64,000 nucleotides of DNA from Pseudomonas parakoreensis (GCF_021602155.1 NZ_BQHY01000004.1:124001-188000), one strand, 5' to 3'; positions 18,393-27,804 are shown, counted from the first letter of the stretch. Translations and numbers: made by a program. Notes: generated from the letters alone by a model not told the origin.

Positions 18393-19304
18393 TCAATCGC
18401 TCAACTGATCGTTGAACCATTCGAGCATCTGCGCCACCGCCGGACGCTCCAGCCGCAGCCGCTCGCAGACCAGCGCGTATTGGCCGAGCGCGGTCATGCT
18501 CGCGCTGAACGGCCGCACCAGTCGCCCGCTCAGCAGGTCTTCTTGCGCGGTGAGGTTGTCGCCCATCGCCACGCCCTGCCCCTGCGCCGCCGCTTCCAGC
18601 GCCAACCCGGCATGGGCGAAATACAGCTGACGCTGCGGGCGCAGATCGCCGGCGTGGCTGGTGAGCCACGTTGTCCAGGTCTTGCCATCCTGATCGTCGT
18701 GCAGCAGGCAATGGCGTACCAGGTCCTTCGGCGACTTCAAAGTGCCCTGGTTGAACAGCCCGGGGCTGCACACCGGGAAGAATTGCAGCGCCGGCAACGG
18801 CCGCACGAAGCAGGAACTGCTGTCGACAGGTCCGGTGCCATAGGTGATCGCCAGATCAATGTCCTCGCCGGGCGCGCTGGCGTCGATCGGCTGCTCGTAG
18901 AGATGCAGGGTGATGTGCGGATAGCGCGCATAGAAATCGGTGAGGCGGTTCATCAGCCACTTCTGCGCCAGCTCGGCTGTGACCGCCAGACGCACGACCG
19001 CCAGCGAGGATGGGTCGCGCAGTTCATCGCAGGCCTCGCCGATCAATTCGAAGGCCTGCTGCAGGCTCTGCATCAGGCGCCCGGCGGCGATGGTCGGGCG
19101 GATCTGCCGGCCTTCGCGGATGAACAGCGAGACGCCGAGCTGCTCTTCGAGCTGACGGATCTGGTGGCTGACCGCGCTGTCGGTGACGCACAGCTCGGCG
19201 GCAGCCCGGCCGAAATGCGCGTGGCGGGCGGCGCATTCGAAGGTTCTGAGGGCGGCCAGTGAGGGGAGTCTTCGCATGGGTTGGGGTGCCTTTTTTGGGG
19301 ACAT
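18393..19304 (-). CDS. LysR-family transcriptional regulator (GcvA-like)
   Basis: A 303-residue LysR regulator. The winged helix-turn-helix is at about residues 14-72 (LAALRTFECAARHAHFGRAA, VTDSAVSHQIRQLEEQLGV), followed by the effector-binding fold (FFPVCSPGLF, GVAMGD). The wording resembles the GcvA subgroup. It ends 98 bases upstream of the deiminase and reads in the same direction, so it probably controls the deiminase and binding-protein unit (inference). The start at 19304 has AAGG about 11 bases upstream. An internal ATG at 19277 is possible. Confidence 0.9.
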   Translation of the reverse strand: MSPKKAPQPMRRLPSLAALRTFECAARHAHFGRAAAELCVTDSAVSHQIRQLEEQLGVSLFIREGRQIRPTIAAGRLMQSLQQAFELIGEACDELRDPSSLAVVRLAVTAELAQKWLMNRLTDFYARYPHITLHLYEQPIDASAPGEDIDLAITYGTGPVDSSSCFVRPLPALQFFPVCSPGLFNQGTLKSPKDLVRHCLLHDDQDGKTWTTWLTSHAGDLRPQRQLYFAHAGLALEAAAQGQGVAMGDNLTAQEDLLSGRLVRPFSASMTALGQYALVCERLRLERPAVAQMLEWFNDQLSD

Positions 19305-19351
19305 GCTGACTGGGCCTTGAGCAGGCGTCCAGTGGCTCCGCGTTATCGTTC

Positions 19352-19443
19352 ATCGCTGGCAAGCCAGCTCCCACAGGTTTTGTGTCGAACGGCAAAGTCG
19401 CGCACACCAAAAAATCACTGTGGGAGCTGGCTTGCCAGCGATG
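19352..19443. repeat. REP pair, family A, reversed order
   Basis: ATCGCTGGCAAGCCAGCTCC comes first and its complement second, so the spacer here is the outer side seen in other pairs. Confidence 0.88.
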
Positions 19444-19509
19444 GCGTCGGCACATTCACACAATTCTTCTAGGCTCATTCAAACCCATCCAGCCAACCGG
19501 AGGCCCCTC

Positions 19510-19998
19510 ATGCACCTCGAAGGCTCCTGCCACTGCGGCGCCGTCACCTTCAGCCTGACCAGCGCCCATCCCTATCCCTATCAACGCTGCTACTGCTCGA
19601 TCTGCCGCAAGACCCAGGGCGGTGGCGGTTACGCGATCAACCTGGGTGGCGACGCGGCCAGCCTCAAGGTTCAGGGGCGCAAGCACATCAGCATCTACCA
19701 CGCGAAGATGAAGGACGAAGGTGACAAACGTGCCCATCGCAGCACAGCCGAACGGCATTTCTGCTCACAGTGCGGCAGCGGTTTATGGTTGTTCAGCCCT
19801 GAGTGGCCGGAGCTGATTCACCCGTTCGCCTCGGCCATCGATACGCCGCTGCCGGTGCCGCCGCAACACACGCATTTGATGCTGGGGTCGAAGGCGCCTT
19901 GGGTCGAAGTGGATGCCAAGCCCAAGGACAAACAGTTTGCGGTGTATCCCGAAGAGTCGATTGCGCAGTGGCATGAGCGCTTGGGGCTGGTCAAATGA
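19510..19998 (+). CDS. GFA-domain zinc protein
   Basis: A 162-residue protein with the GFA cysteine pattern: GSCHCG at residues 5-10, RCYCSICRKTQGG and HFCSQCGSGLW. The start was set at the ATG with GGAGG six bases upstream. The longer in-frame reading to the left would translate a REP element. It is only distantly similar to the GFA gene at 1666 and carries an extra C-terminal tail (HLMLGSKAPWVEVDAKPKD). Function unknown beyond zinc binding. Confidence 0.86.
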   Translation: MHLEGSCHCGAVTFSLTSAHPYPYQRCYCSICRKTQGGGGYAINLGGDAASLKVQGRKHISIYHAKMKDEGDKRAHRSTAERHFCSQCGSGLWLFSPEWPELIHPFASAIDTPLPVPPQHTHLMLGSKAPWVEVDAKPKDKQFAVYPEESIAQWHERLGLVK

Positions 19999-20021
19999 GC
20001 ATTGATTTGCGCTGGCTTTGA

Positions 20022-20106
20022 TGGCCCTATCGCTGGCAAGCCAGCTCCCACAGGTTCCTCGGCGTACACAAAACCTGTGGGAGCTGGCTTGCCAGCGATA
20101 GGGCTG
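20022..20106. repeat. REP pair, family A, long perfect arms
   Basis: The arms extend outward to GGCCCTATCGCTGGC and inward to CAGGTT/AACCTG, giving one of the longest inverted repeats here. It lies between convergent genes. Confidence 0.9.
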
Positions 20107-20122
20107 GAACCGACAACGCAGA

Positions 20123-21409
20123 TCAGTCCAGATGCGCCCAGGTCATCCGGAACGACGCCCCACCCCACACCGATTCCCCGACCTCGACCTGCCCGCCATG
20201 GGACTGCGACACCCGTCGCACCAACGCCAGGCCCAGCCCAAAGCCACCGGTACGCCGGTCGCGGCTGGCATCCAGTCGCGAGAACGGTTCGAAAATTTTC
20301 TCCCGGCCCTCCACTGGCACCCCAGGGCCATCGTCGTTGACCCGCACCTCGTAGTAATCGCCGCTGCGCACCAGCGTCACTTCGACCCGCTGCTCGGCAT
20401 AACGAATGGCATTACGCAGCAGATTGATCACCGCCCGCGCCATGAACCGCGGCTCGATGCGCACGGTGTCGAGCCGGCAGTCACCAATCAGCAACTGCAC
20501 CCCCGCCGCTTCCGCCTCCAGCGCAACGCTGCCGACCACGCTGTCGAGCCAGTTGGCCGCTTGAATGTTTTCGCGTTTGATCACCGTCGCGCCGCGTTCG
20601 AGGCTGGCGTAGGTCAGCAGTTCGGAGACCATTTCTTCCAGCTCGCCGAGGTCGGCGTACATGTCGGCGATCAGTTCGCGGTTCTGGTTGGCATCCGGCT
20701 GTTGCTTGAGTTGGTCGAGTTCAAACGACAGCCGTGCAATTGGCGTACGCAATTCGTGGGAGACCGCGTTGGTCAGCTCGCGCTGATTGGCGATCAGGCT
20801 CTCGATGCGCGCCGCCATCAGATTGAAGTGTTCCGCCAGATCGCGGATGTTCGAGCGTTTCGACAGTTGAATGCGCACAGACAGATCGTTATCGCCAAAG
20901 CGCTCGGCGGCCAGACGCAGTTTTTCCAGATCGCGCCAGTGCGGGCGTACCCAGAAGAACAGGACGATGCCGATCAGCACCGCGAGCATCGCATAAGCCA
21001 CCGCGATGTAGAACGGCATCAGGCTCGGCTCGGGCGGCAGCTTGATGCTGAGCAGTTGCGCGCCACCGTCGATGTTGCTGATGAACTGGGTGTAGTTGTC
21101 GCGGATCACCAACAGGTTTTGCGCCAGTTCGGCCTTCTCCTCGGTGCTGAGGTCCAGTTGATCGGCTTCGATCAGCTTCAGCGACAAGCCGTAGTGCGGG
21201 CGCAACGCTTCCAGCTGCTGTTCTCGGGCCGCGCCTTGCTGATCGCGCATGTGCTCGACCAGTGACCACGCCTGCCCGCGCACCGCCTCACGGTTGTAGG
21301 CCTGCATCTGGTTGTCGAGCAACGCGTTGAAGGTGTGTTCGACAGTTTGCAGGGCCAGGACCAGGCCCACCGTCATCACCAGAAACAGCCCGAGGAATAA
21401 CCGCAGCAT
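20123..21409 (-). CDS. Sensor histidine kinase (RstB/ParS-like)
   Basis: A 428-residue inner-membrane sensor kinase. Membrane segment 1 is residues about 3-20, followed by a periplasmic loop of about 110 residues. Segment 2 is about 132-154 (AYAMLAVLIGIVLFFWV). HAMP comes next, then the H-box NAVSHELRTPIARL, the N-box LLRNAIRYAEQ and ATP-lid motifs NDDGPGVP and GGFGLGLALV. The ATG follows the regulator stop directly (TAGATG). The stimulus is unknown. Size and partner match RstB of enterics and ParS of P. aeruginosa, and I cannot tell which is the true orthologue. Confidence 0.9.
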   Translation of the reverse strand: MLRLFLGLFLVMTVGLVLALQTVEHTFNALLDNQMQAYNREAVRGQAWSLVEHMRDQQGAAREQQLEALRPHYGLSLKLIEADQLDLSTEEKAELAQNLLVIRDNYTQFISNIDGGAQLLSIKLPPEPSLMPFYIAVAYAMLAVLIGIVLFFWVRPHWRDLEKLRLAAERFGDNDLSVRIQLSKRSNIRDLAEHFNLMAARIESLIANQRELTNAVSHELRTPIARLSFELDQLKQQPDANQNRELIADMYADLGELEEMVSELLTYASLERGATVIKRENIQAANWLDSVVGSVALEAEAAGVQLLIGDCRLDTVRIEPRFMARAVINLLRNAIRYAEQRVEVTLVRSGDYYEVRVNDDGPGVPVEGREKIFEPFSRLDASRDRRTGGFGLGLALVRRVSQSHGGQVEVGESVWGGASFRMTWAHLD

Positions 21410-22117
21410 CTACAGCTCCCACGCGAATGGATTGAACAGGTAACCCTTGCCCCACACGGTCTTGATGCACACCGGCTCACGGGGATTGTCCTTGAGTTTG
21501 TTGCGCAACTTGCTGATGTACACGTCGACGCTGCGATTGAGCCCGTCGAAGGCGATACCGCGCATGCGGTTGAGAATGTCATCGCGGGACAGGGTTTTGC
21601 CGGCGGCGCTGGCCAGCAGCCACAGCAGCTCGAATTCCATGGTGGTCATTTCGATGATCTCGCCAGCCAGCCGCACTTCGCGGCAGCTGCGGTCGATGCT
21701 CAAGCGGCCGAATTCCAGCGCACTGACCACGCCGACCTCCGGCATCTGCCGACGCTGCAAGGCGCGTAGCCGGGCGAGTAATACCGGCGGCTTGATCGGC
21801 TTGATCACGTAATCGTCGGCGCCGGATTCCAGGCCGAGAATGTGGTCGAGGTCGTCTTCCTTGGCGGTGAGGATGACAATCGGCGTGTCCGACACGCTGC
21901 GGATTTCCCGGCACACGTGCAGCCCGCTCTGCCCCGGCAGCATCAGATCAAGCACCACCACTTTGGGCTGGAATTCGAGAAACGCGGCCACCGCCTGATC
22001 GCCGCGATGCACCGCGCGCACCTCGTAGCCATGCTGCTCGAGAAAGTGCGCAATCAGCGTGGCCAGACGTTCATCGTCTTCGACCAGCAGGACTTTGCCA
22101 AAACCCAGGTTATCCAT
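21410..22117 (-). CDS. Response regulator, OmpR/PhoB type (RstA/ParR-like)
   Basis: A 235-residue regulator. The receiver domain has the acidic pair VEDDE, phosphoacceptor aspartate in VVVLDLMLPG, and switch residues VILTAKE and YVIKPIKP. The C-terminal winged helix has LDILNRMRG-type recognition text (DDILNRMRGIAFDGLNRSVDVY). The start at 22117 was chosen for the family N-terminus (MDNLGFGKVLLVEDD). It is the first gene of the pair with the kinase. A terminator at 22197-22222 separates it from miaE upstream. Confidence 0.92.
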   Translation of the reverse strand: MDNLGFGKVLLVEDDERLATLIAHFLEQHGYEVRAVHRGDQAVAAFLEFQPKVVVLDLMLPGQSGLHVCREIRSVSDTPIVILTAKEDDLDHILGLESGADDYVIKPIKPPVLLARLRALQRRQMPEVGVVSALEFGRLSIDRSCREVRLAGEIIEMTTMEFELLWLLASAAGKTLSRDDILNRMRGIAFDGLNRSVDVYISKLRNKLKDNPREPVCIKTVWGKGYLFNPFAWEL

Positions 22118-22196
22118 AACGACCGTCTGCCAACCCATGTGTGAAATGGTCGACAGTATGGCGGCAATCGTTCGCAAGGCGTTGTTTCGGGCAACA

Positions 22197-22222
22197 AAAA
22201 CCGGCCGCAGGGGCCGGTTTTC
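22197..22222 (-). terminator. Rho-independent terminator after miaE
   Basis: AAAACCGGCC pairs with GGCCGGTTTT across a five-base loop, and a T-run follows on the minus strand. It ends the miaE transcript before the two-component operon. Confidence 0.85.
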
Positions 22223-22255
22223 GGTGATATTTCATACTCTTAAGAGTTTTTAACA

Positions 22256-22333
22256 AGTAGGAGCTGCCGAAGGCTGCGATCTTTTGATTTTTGAAACAAG
22301 ATCAACAGATCGCAGCCTTCGGCAGCTCCTACA
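22256..22333. repeat. REP pair, family B
   Basis: Inverted arms GTAGGAGCTGCCGAAGGCTG and complement, with GATC-containing centre. It lies just after the miaE stop. Confidence 0.9.
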
Positions 22334-22335
22334 GG

Positions 22336-22944
22336 TTATGCGGCAGCCGGCACACCGCTGTGAAAGCGGAACTCGTCGTCCGGCGACTCGATCAGTTCCT
22401 GCTCGGCAGCACGCACCTTGTCGATCACCTGAGCGATGTCTTTCGCGTCGCCGTACTGGTAAGCCAGTTTCAGATAACCCTGGAAGTGCCGCGCCTCGCT
22501 TTTCAGCAGGCCGAAATAAAACTTGCCGAGTTCTTCGTCCAGATGCGGCACCAGCGCTTCGAAACGCTCGCAACTGCGCGCTTCGATGAATGCGCCGACC
22601 ACCAGCGTATCCACCAGTTTCACCGGTTCGTGGCTGCGCACCACTTTGCGCAATCCCGAGGCGTAGCGCCCGGCGTGCAGCTGGCGCAGCTCGATCTTGC
22701 GGCGTTTCATGAGGCGCATGACCTGTTCGTGGTGCACCAGTTCTTCCCGGGCCAGACGCGACATCATGTTGATCAGGTCGACGTGGGAATGGTACTTGGC
22801 AATCAGGCTCAGCGCGGTGCTGGCGGCCTTGAACTCGCAGTTCTTGTGGTCGATCAGCAGGGTTTCCTGATCGGCCAGTGCGGCCTGGACCCAGGCGTCG
22901 GGCGTGCGGCAGCCAAGGAATTCGTGGATTTCGGGAAGGATCAT
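22336..22944 (-). CDS. miaE: tRNA-(ms2io6A)-hydroxylase
   Basis: A 202-residue ferritin-like diiron monooxygenase that hydroxylates ms2i6A at position 37 of tRNAs reading UNN codons. Metal-binding helices are visible as CEFKAAS, REELVHHEQV (ExxH), EARSCERFE and KSEARHFQGY (ExxH). The start was placed at ATG 22944 to match the family opening MILPEIHEFLG. A GTG three codons upstream (22953) is the alternative. It is a single-gene unit with its own terminator. Confidence 0.93.
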   Translation of the reverse strand: MILPEIHEFLGCRTPDAWVQAALADQETLLIDHKNCEFKAASTALSLIAKYHSHVDLINMMSRLAREELVHHEQVMRLMKRRKIELRQLHAGRYASGLRKVVRSHEPVKLVDTLVVGAFIEARSCERFEALVPHLDEELGKFYFGLLKSEARHFQGYLKLAYQYGDAKDIAQVIDKVRAAEQELIESPDDEFRFHSGVPAAA

Positions 22945-23020
22945 GAGGCTCACGGTAAAAGGTGTACGAGCAAAGGCCGCCGATTATACCGGCCTGCCCG
23001 CAGACCACCAGTCGCAGGCG

Positions 23021-23034
23021 TTGATGTGCATCAA
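23021..23034 (+). promoter_or_regulatory. Anr/Fnr box upstream of the universal stress gene
   Basis: TTGATGTGCATCAA matches the Fnr/Anr consensus TTGAT-N4-ATCAA perfectly. A -10-like ACTATA lies at 23056-23061. That would put the box centre about 41 bases before transcription start, the class II activator position. It predicts low-oxygen induction of the gene at 23104. Confidence 0.85.
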
Positions 23035-23103
23035 GTCGCAGGCGCATGAGCAGCAACTATAGTTGTGCAACGCCGTGCCTTTTCTTTGCTGGAGACTCCG
23101 CTC

Positions 23104-23967
23104 ATGCAAGCCATTCGCAGCATTCTGGTGGTCATCGAACCCGAACATTCGGAAAGCCTGGCGCTCAAGCGCGCCAAGTTGATCGCCGGCGTGACCCAGG
23201 CCCATCTGCACCTGCTGGTGTGTGACCGCAAGCACGACCATGCCGGCATGCTTGGCGTGCTCAAAGCCGCGCTGTTGGCGGATGGCTACAGCGTGACCAC
23301 CGAACAGGCGTGGAACGAAAGCCTGCACGAGACCATCATCGACGTGCAGCAGGCCGAAGGTTGCGGGCTGGTGATCAAACAGCACTATCCCGACAGCGCG
23401 CTGAAAAAGGCCCTGCTGACCCCGGCCGACTGGAAACTGCTGCGCCACTGCCCGACTCCGGTGCTGTTGGTGAAAACATCCACCTCCTGGAAAGACCGAG
23501 TGATTCTTGCGGCTGTGGATGTGGGCAATGCCGATGGCGAACACCGGCATTTGCACACCACGATCATTGATCATGGCTACGACATTGCCAGCCTGGCCAA
23601 GGCGCATCTGCATGTGATCACGGCGCATCCGTCGCCCATGCTCTCGGCCGCGGATCCGACCTTCCAGCTCAAGGAAACCATCGAAGCGCGGTACCGCGAG
23701 CAGTGCAAGGCGTTTCAGGCCGAGTTCGATGTGGACGACGAGCACCTGCATATCGAGGAAGGCCCGGCGGATGTGTTGATTCCGTTCATGGCGCACAAGC
23801 TGCAGGCGGCGGTGACCGTGATCGGCACCGTGGCGCGCAGCGGGTTGTCGGGCGCGTTGATCGGCAATACCGCTGAAGTGGTGCTGGATGCCCTGGAAAG
23901 CGACGTGCTGGTGCTCAAGCCGCAGGAGGTTGAGGATCATCTGGTGGAGTTGGCGGTGAAACACTGA
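23104..23967 (+). CDS. Universal stress protein, tandem UspA domains
   Basis: A 287-residue cytoplasmic protein made of two Usp domains. The first is about residues 1-140 (SILVVIEPEHSESLALKRAK). The second is about 145-287, ending with the ATP-loop text GTVARSGLSGALIGNTAEVV. GGAGA lies 10 bases before the ATG. A perfect Anr box sits 70 bases upstream of the start, so low-oxygen induction is expected, as known for Usp proteins that help Pseudomonas survive anaerobic energy stress. It is divergent from miaE. Confidence 0.92.
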   Translation: MQAIRSILVVIEPEHSESLALKRAKLIAGVTQAHLHLLVCDRKHDHAGMLGVLKAALLADGYSVTTEQAWNESLHETIIDVQQAEGCGLVIKQHYPDSALKKALLTPADWKLLRHCPTPVLLVKTSTSWKDRVILAAVDVGNADGEHRHLHTTIIDHGYDIASLAKAHLHVITAHPSPMLSAADPTFQLKETIEARYREQCKAFQAEFDVDDEHLHIEEGPADVLIPFMAHKLQAAVTVIGTVARSGLSGALIGNTAEVVLDALESDVLVLKPQEVEDHLVELAVKH

Positions 23968-23992
23968 GGATTACGGTGCCTGAACCGGCGAC

Positions 23993-24173
23993 TTCGCGAG
24001 CAGGCTCGCTCCCACCGTTGGAATGCATATCCCTGTGGGAGCTGGCTTGCCAGCGATAGCGGTGGGTCAGTCAACATTGATATTGGATGCACCGCCCTCA
24101 TCGCTGGCAAGCCAGCTCCCACAATATTTGCATTTCACTCCGATCATTGTGGGAGCGAGCCTGCTCGCGAAGC
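23993..24173. repeat. Cluster of four REP arms, family A
   Basis: A single CGCGAGCAGGCTCGCTCCCA arm is at 23996-24015. A full pair is at 24034-24123 and another single GTGGGAGCGAGCCTGCTCGC arm at 24149-24173. All lie between convergent genes. Confidence 0.88.
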
Positions 24174-24175
24174 TG

Positions 24176-24646
24176 CTAGGCGCCGAAGGCGTCCTTGAGA
24201 AAGCCCGGTGCGATATAGCGCTGATAATGCGCTTCCGACAACAGGAAGAATTCCCGATCAATGGCATCGCGCAGTTCCGGCAGGTTCCAGTCGCGGAACT
24301 CCGGCAGCAACACCATCCCGTAGGCCTCCAGATTAATGATCACCCGCGCCCCGCGCGCAATCAGCTGATAGGCCCAGCAATACTCCGACTGATGCGGTAC
24401 AAAGCGGATCTTGCGCTGTTCCAGTTGCTGGCGCAGACGCGCCGAATCGAAGATCTCGACCTTGCTCGCCATCACTTGTGACAGCAATTGCTCCAGACGC
24501 AACCACACCGCACGCTTTTCCTCCTCGCCGTAACCGTTCCAGTGGATCACTTCGTGGTGGAAACGCTTGCAGCCACGGCACACCAGATCTCCGTAAACAG
24601 TGGAGCAGAGGCCGACGCAGGGGGTCTTGATGGTCTGATTGGGCAT
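24176..24646 (-). CDS. DUF1289-domain protein
   Basis: A 156-residue protein. The N-terminus has the DUF1289 cysteine pattern TPCVGLCSTVYGDLVCRGCK, probably a small metal or iron-sulfur site, followed by RFHHEVIHWNGY. The remaining 100 residues are not recognised. The start at ATG 24646 is preferred over GTG 24661. It is convergent with the universal stress gene and divergent from acnB. Function unknown. Confidence 0.8.
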   Translation of the reverse strand: MPNQTIKTPCVGLCSTVYGDLVCRGCKRFHHEVIHWNGYGEEEKRAVWLRLEQLLSQVMASKVEIFDSARLRQQLEQRKIRFVPHQSEYCWAYQLIARGARVIINLEAYGMVLLPEFRDWNLPELRDAIDREFFLLSEAHYQRYIAPGFLKDAFGA

Positions 24647-24792
24647 AAATTGGCAAAACACTGAAACGCGGAACAGGTCGGCATGTTAGCCCTTTGTCGG
24701 CCATTGATCACCCCTCAAACGTCAGGGGCAAGCGCTGGATCGCGGTTTGGCGCGCCCGTGCACAACGCCACCAAAGTCCAATAGAGCGCGAC

Positions 24793-24821
24793 TTACCTTT
24801 AAATTTTTTTTGCCGTAGAAT
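24793..24821 (+). promoter_or_regulatory. Candidate acnB promoter
   Basis: TTACCT and TAGAAT are separated by 17 bases and span an A/T-rich tract. If used, transcription would begin near 24828 and give a leader of about 285 bases. Confidence 0.5.
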
Positions 24822-24853
24822 CAGCCAGCCTTTTAAGGCGCCAATGTCCGTTA

Positions 24854-24992
24854 GAAGCTGTTTTCAAAGCGTCACGAGCACAGTCGTTCCTTCAGAGCGG
24901 TGTTGGCGAAGGGTTTTTCCAGCGGGGAAAAGCCCAACGCCAACCCTCATCAGCTCCCCGTTCTGCAGGCGTAAAACTTTGAAAGCAGCTTC
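24854..24992 (+). ncRNA. Strongly structured leader element upstream of acnB
   Basis: Nested inverted repeats: GAAGCTGTTTTCAAAG (24854-24869) pairs with CTTTGAAAGCAGCTTC (24977-24992) over 16 bases with one wobble. Inside, GTTGGCG pairs with CGCCAAC, and inside that GGGTTTTTCC pairs with GGGGAAAAGCCC-type sequence. More small hairpins follow before the acnB start, such as CGGGA/TCCCG near 25063-25078. There is no coding potential I trust and no T-run, so this looks like a 5' leader more than a separate RNA. Function is unknown. Confidence 0.55.
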
Positions 24993-25113
24993 TGTAAGGA
25001 ATTGCCGGTAATTCTGGCCAAACGACTCACAACGTCGTGCGGTGCATGAGTACGGCAATTTCGGGATGAGCGTCCCGGACACCCATTTGGGACCACTGAT
25101 GAGGGTAATAACT

Positions 25114-27723
25114 GTGCTTGAAGCCTACCGCAAACATATCGAAGAGCGTGCAGCCCTGGGTATCGTTCCCCAGCCGCTTAACGCCGAACAAACTGCAGGC
25201 CTGGTCGAGCTGCTGAAGAATCCTCCGGCTGGCGAAGAAGCTTTCCTCGTTGACCTGATCACCAATCGCGTACCACCAGGAGTGGACGAAGCCGCTTATG
25301 TCAAAGCCGGTTTCCTGTCGGCCCTGGCCAAAGGCGAAGTCACCTCCCCTCTGCTGGACAAGAAGCGCGCTGTAGAACTGCTCGGCACCATGCAGGGCGG
25401 CTACAACATCGTGACTCTGGTTGAACTGCTGGACAACGCCGAGCTGGCGCCAGTGGCTGCCGAAGAACTCAAGCACACCCTGCTGATGTTCGATGCCTTC
25501 CACGACGTGGCTGAAAAAGCCAAGAACGGCAACGTTCACGCCAAGGCCGTGCTGCAATCCTGGGCTGACGGCGAGTGGTTCAAGAAGCGCCCGGTGCTGG
25601 CCGACAAGATCAGCCTGCGGGTGTTCAAAGTCACCGGCGAAACCAACACCGACGACCTGTCCCCGGCACCAGACGCCTGGTCGCGTCCTGACATCCCGCT
25701 GCACGCCCTGGCCATGCTGAAAATGGCCCGTGACGGCATCGTTCCGGACGAGCAAGGCAAGACCGGCCCGATGAAGCAGATCGAAGAAATGCGCGGCCAG
25801 GGCTTCCCGATCGCCTACGTCGGTGACGTGGTCGGTACCGGTTCCTCGCGTAAATCGGCGACCAACTCGGTGCTGTGGTTCTTCGGTGACGACATCCCTT
25901 ACGTGCCGAACAAGCGCGCTGGCGGTTTCTGCTTCGGCAGCAAAATCGCTCCGATCTTCTACAACACCATGGAAGATGCCGGCGCACTGCCGATCGAGTT
26001 CGACGTGTCGAACATGAACATGGGCGACGTGATCGACCTGTACCCGCACGCCGGCAAAGTCTGCAAGCACGGTACCGACGAAGTCATCACCACCTTCGAA
26101 ATGAAGACCCCTGTGCTGCTGGACGAAGTCCGTGCCGGCGGTCGTATCCCGCTGATCATCGGCCGTGGCCTGACCGAGAAGGCTCGCGCCGAACTGGGTC
26201 TGCCTGCGTTCGACCTGTTCAAGAAGCCGGAAGCACCGGCTGAAAGCACCAAGGGCTTCACCCTGGCGCAGAAAATGGTCGGCAAGGCGTGCGGTCTGGC
26301 AGAAGGCAAAGGCGTTCGTCCTGGCACCTACTGCGAACCGAAAATGACCACCGTAGGTTCTCAGGACACCACCGGTCCAATGACCCGTGACGAACTGAAA
26401 GACCTGGCGTGCCTGGGCTTCTCCGCTGACCTGGTGATGCAGTCCTTCTGCCACACCGCGGCGTATCCGAAGCCGATCGACGTGACCACCCACCACACCC
26501 TGCCTGACTTCATCATGACCCGCGGCGGCGTTTCCCTGCGTCCGGGCGACGGCATCATCCACTCGTGGCTGAACCGCATGCTGCTGCCGGACACCGTAGG
26601 TACCGGTGGTGACTCGCACACCCGTTTCCCGATGGGCATCTCGTTCCCGGCCGGTTCCGGTCTGGTCGCGTTCGCCGCTGCCACCGGCGTCATGCCGCTG
26701 GACATGCCGGAATCGATCCTGGTGCGCTTCAAAGGCAAAATGAAACCTGGCATCACCCTGCGTGACCTGGTTCATGCCATTCCTTACTTCGCCATCCAGA
26801 ACGGTCTGCTGACCGTCGAGAAGAAAGGCAAGAAAAACGCCTTCTCCGGCCGCATCCTGGAAATCGAAGGCCTGGAAGGCCTGACCCTGGAACAGGCATT
26901 CGAACTGTCCGACGCCTCGGCCGAACGTTCGGCTGCCGGTTGCACCATCAAGCTGTCGAAAGAATCGATCACCGAGTACCTGCAGTCCAACATCACCCTG
27001 CTGCGCTGGATGATCGGCGAAGGCTACGGCGATGCACGTACCCTGGAACGTCGTGCGCAAGCGATGGAAGCCTGGATCGCCAACCCGCAACTGATGGAAG
27101 CCGATGCCGACGCCGAATACGCCGAAATCATCGAAATCGATCTGGCCGACATCAACGAGCCGGTACTGTGCGCGCCGAACGATCCGGACGACGCCCGTCT
27201 GCTGTCCAGCGTCGCTGGCGAGAAGATCGACGAAGTGTTCATCGGTTCGTGCATGACCAACATCGGTCACTTCCGCGCTGCCGGTAAACTGCTGGATCAG
27301 GTCAAGGGTCAGCTGCCAACCCGTCTGTGGCTGTCGCCGCCGACCAAGATGGACGCTCACCAACTGACCGAAGAAGGCTACTACGGCATCTACGGCAAGG
27401 CCGGCGCACGCATGGAAATGCCAGGCTGCTCGCTGTGCATGGGTAACCAGGCACGCGTTGAGCCGAACAGCACCGTGGTCTCGACGTCGACCCGTAACTT
27501 CCCGAACCGTCTGGGCGACGGCGCGAACGTCTACCTGGCTTCGGCCGAACTGGCGTCCGTGGCTTCGATCCTGGGTCGCCTGCCGACCGTCGAAGAGTAC
27601 ATGGAATACGCTGGCAAGATCGACAGCATGGCGGCCGATGTTTACCGCTACCTGTCCTTCGACCAGATCGCCGAGTTCCGTGAAGCGGCTGCGAACGCCA
27701 AGATTCCGGTCGTTCAAGCCTAA
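25114..27723 (+). CDS. acnB: Aconitate hydratase B
   Basis: An 869-residue bifunctional aconitase/2-methylisocitrate dehydratase of the TCA cycle, cytoplasmic. The order is HEAT-like domain, swivel domain, then catalytic domains. Fe-S cysteines are Cys713 (GSCMTN), Cys772 and Cys775 (GCSLCMGN). The start is GTG at 25114, since the family begins [13 protein letters not shown] right after Met and GAGG lies about 11 bases upstream. A strong terminator follows. The roughly 290-base structured leader suggests post-transcriptional control. Confidence 0.97.
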   Translation: MLEAYRKHIEERAALGIVPQPLNAEQTAGLVELLKNPPAGEEAFLVDLITNRVPPGVDEAAYVKAGFLSALAKGEVTSPLLDKKRAVELLGTMQGGYNIVTLVELLDNAELAPVAAEELKHTLLMFDAFHDVAEKAKNGNVHAKAVLQSWADGEWFKKRPVLADKISLRVFKVTGETNTDDLSPAPDAWSRPDIPLHALAMLKMARDGIVPDEQGKTGPMKQIEEMRGQGFPIAYVGDVVGTGSSRKSATNSVLWFFGDDIPYVPNKRAGGFCFGSKIAPIFYNTMEDAGALPIEFDVSNMNMGDVIDLYPHAGKVCKHGTDEVITTFEMKTPVLLDEVRAGGRIPLIIGRGLTEKARAELGLPAFDLFKKPEAPAESTKGFTLAQKMVGKACGLAEGKGVRPGTYCEPKMTTVGSQDTTGPMTRDELKDLACLGFSADLVMQSFCHTAAYPKPIDVTTHHTLPDFIMTRGGVSLRPGDGIIHSWLNRMLLPDTVGTGGDSHTRFPMGISFPAGSGLVAFAAATGVMPLDMPESILVRFKGKMKPGITLRDLVHAIPYFAIQNGLLTVEKKGKKNAFSGRILEIEGLEGLTLEQAFELSDASAERSAAGCTIKLSKESITEYLQSNITLLRWMIGEGYGDARTLERRAQAMEAWIANPQLMEADADAEYAEIIEIDLADINEPVLCAPNDPDDARLLSSVAGEKIDEVFIGSCMTNIGHFRAAGKLLDQVKGQLPTRLWLSPPTKMDAHQLTEEGYYGIYGKAGARMEMPGCSLCMGNQARVEPNSTVVSTSTRNFPNRLGDGANVYLASAELASVASILGRLPTVEEYMEYAGKIDSMAADVYRYLSFDQIAEFREAAANAKIPVVQA

Positions 27724-27738
27724 CGCTGCAACGCAATG

Positions 27739-27777
27739 AAAAAACGCCGCCCATCGTGAGATGTGCGGCGTTTTTTT
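27739..27777 (+). terminator. Rho-independent terminator of acnB
   Basis: AACGCCGC and GCGGCGTT form the stem, with A-rich sequence before and seven T after. Confidence 0.93.
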
Positions 27778-27804
27778 ATGCGTGCTCTGTTCCACATCAT
27801 TCCT

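Noticed and set aside
24694-25011. A 105-codon frame in the acnB leader
   Set aside because: It runs through the nested inverted repeats, has no ribosome site and ends before acnB. RNA structure explains the region better.
25027-27795. A 922-codon open frame antisense to acnB
   Set aside because: It mirrors high-GC codon use of acnB, has no ribosome site or recognisable domain, and acnB itself is certain.
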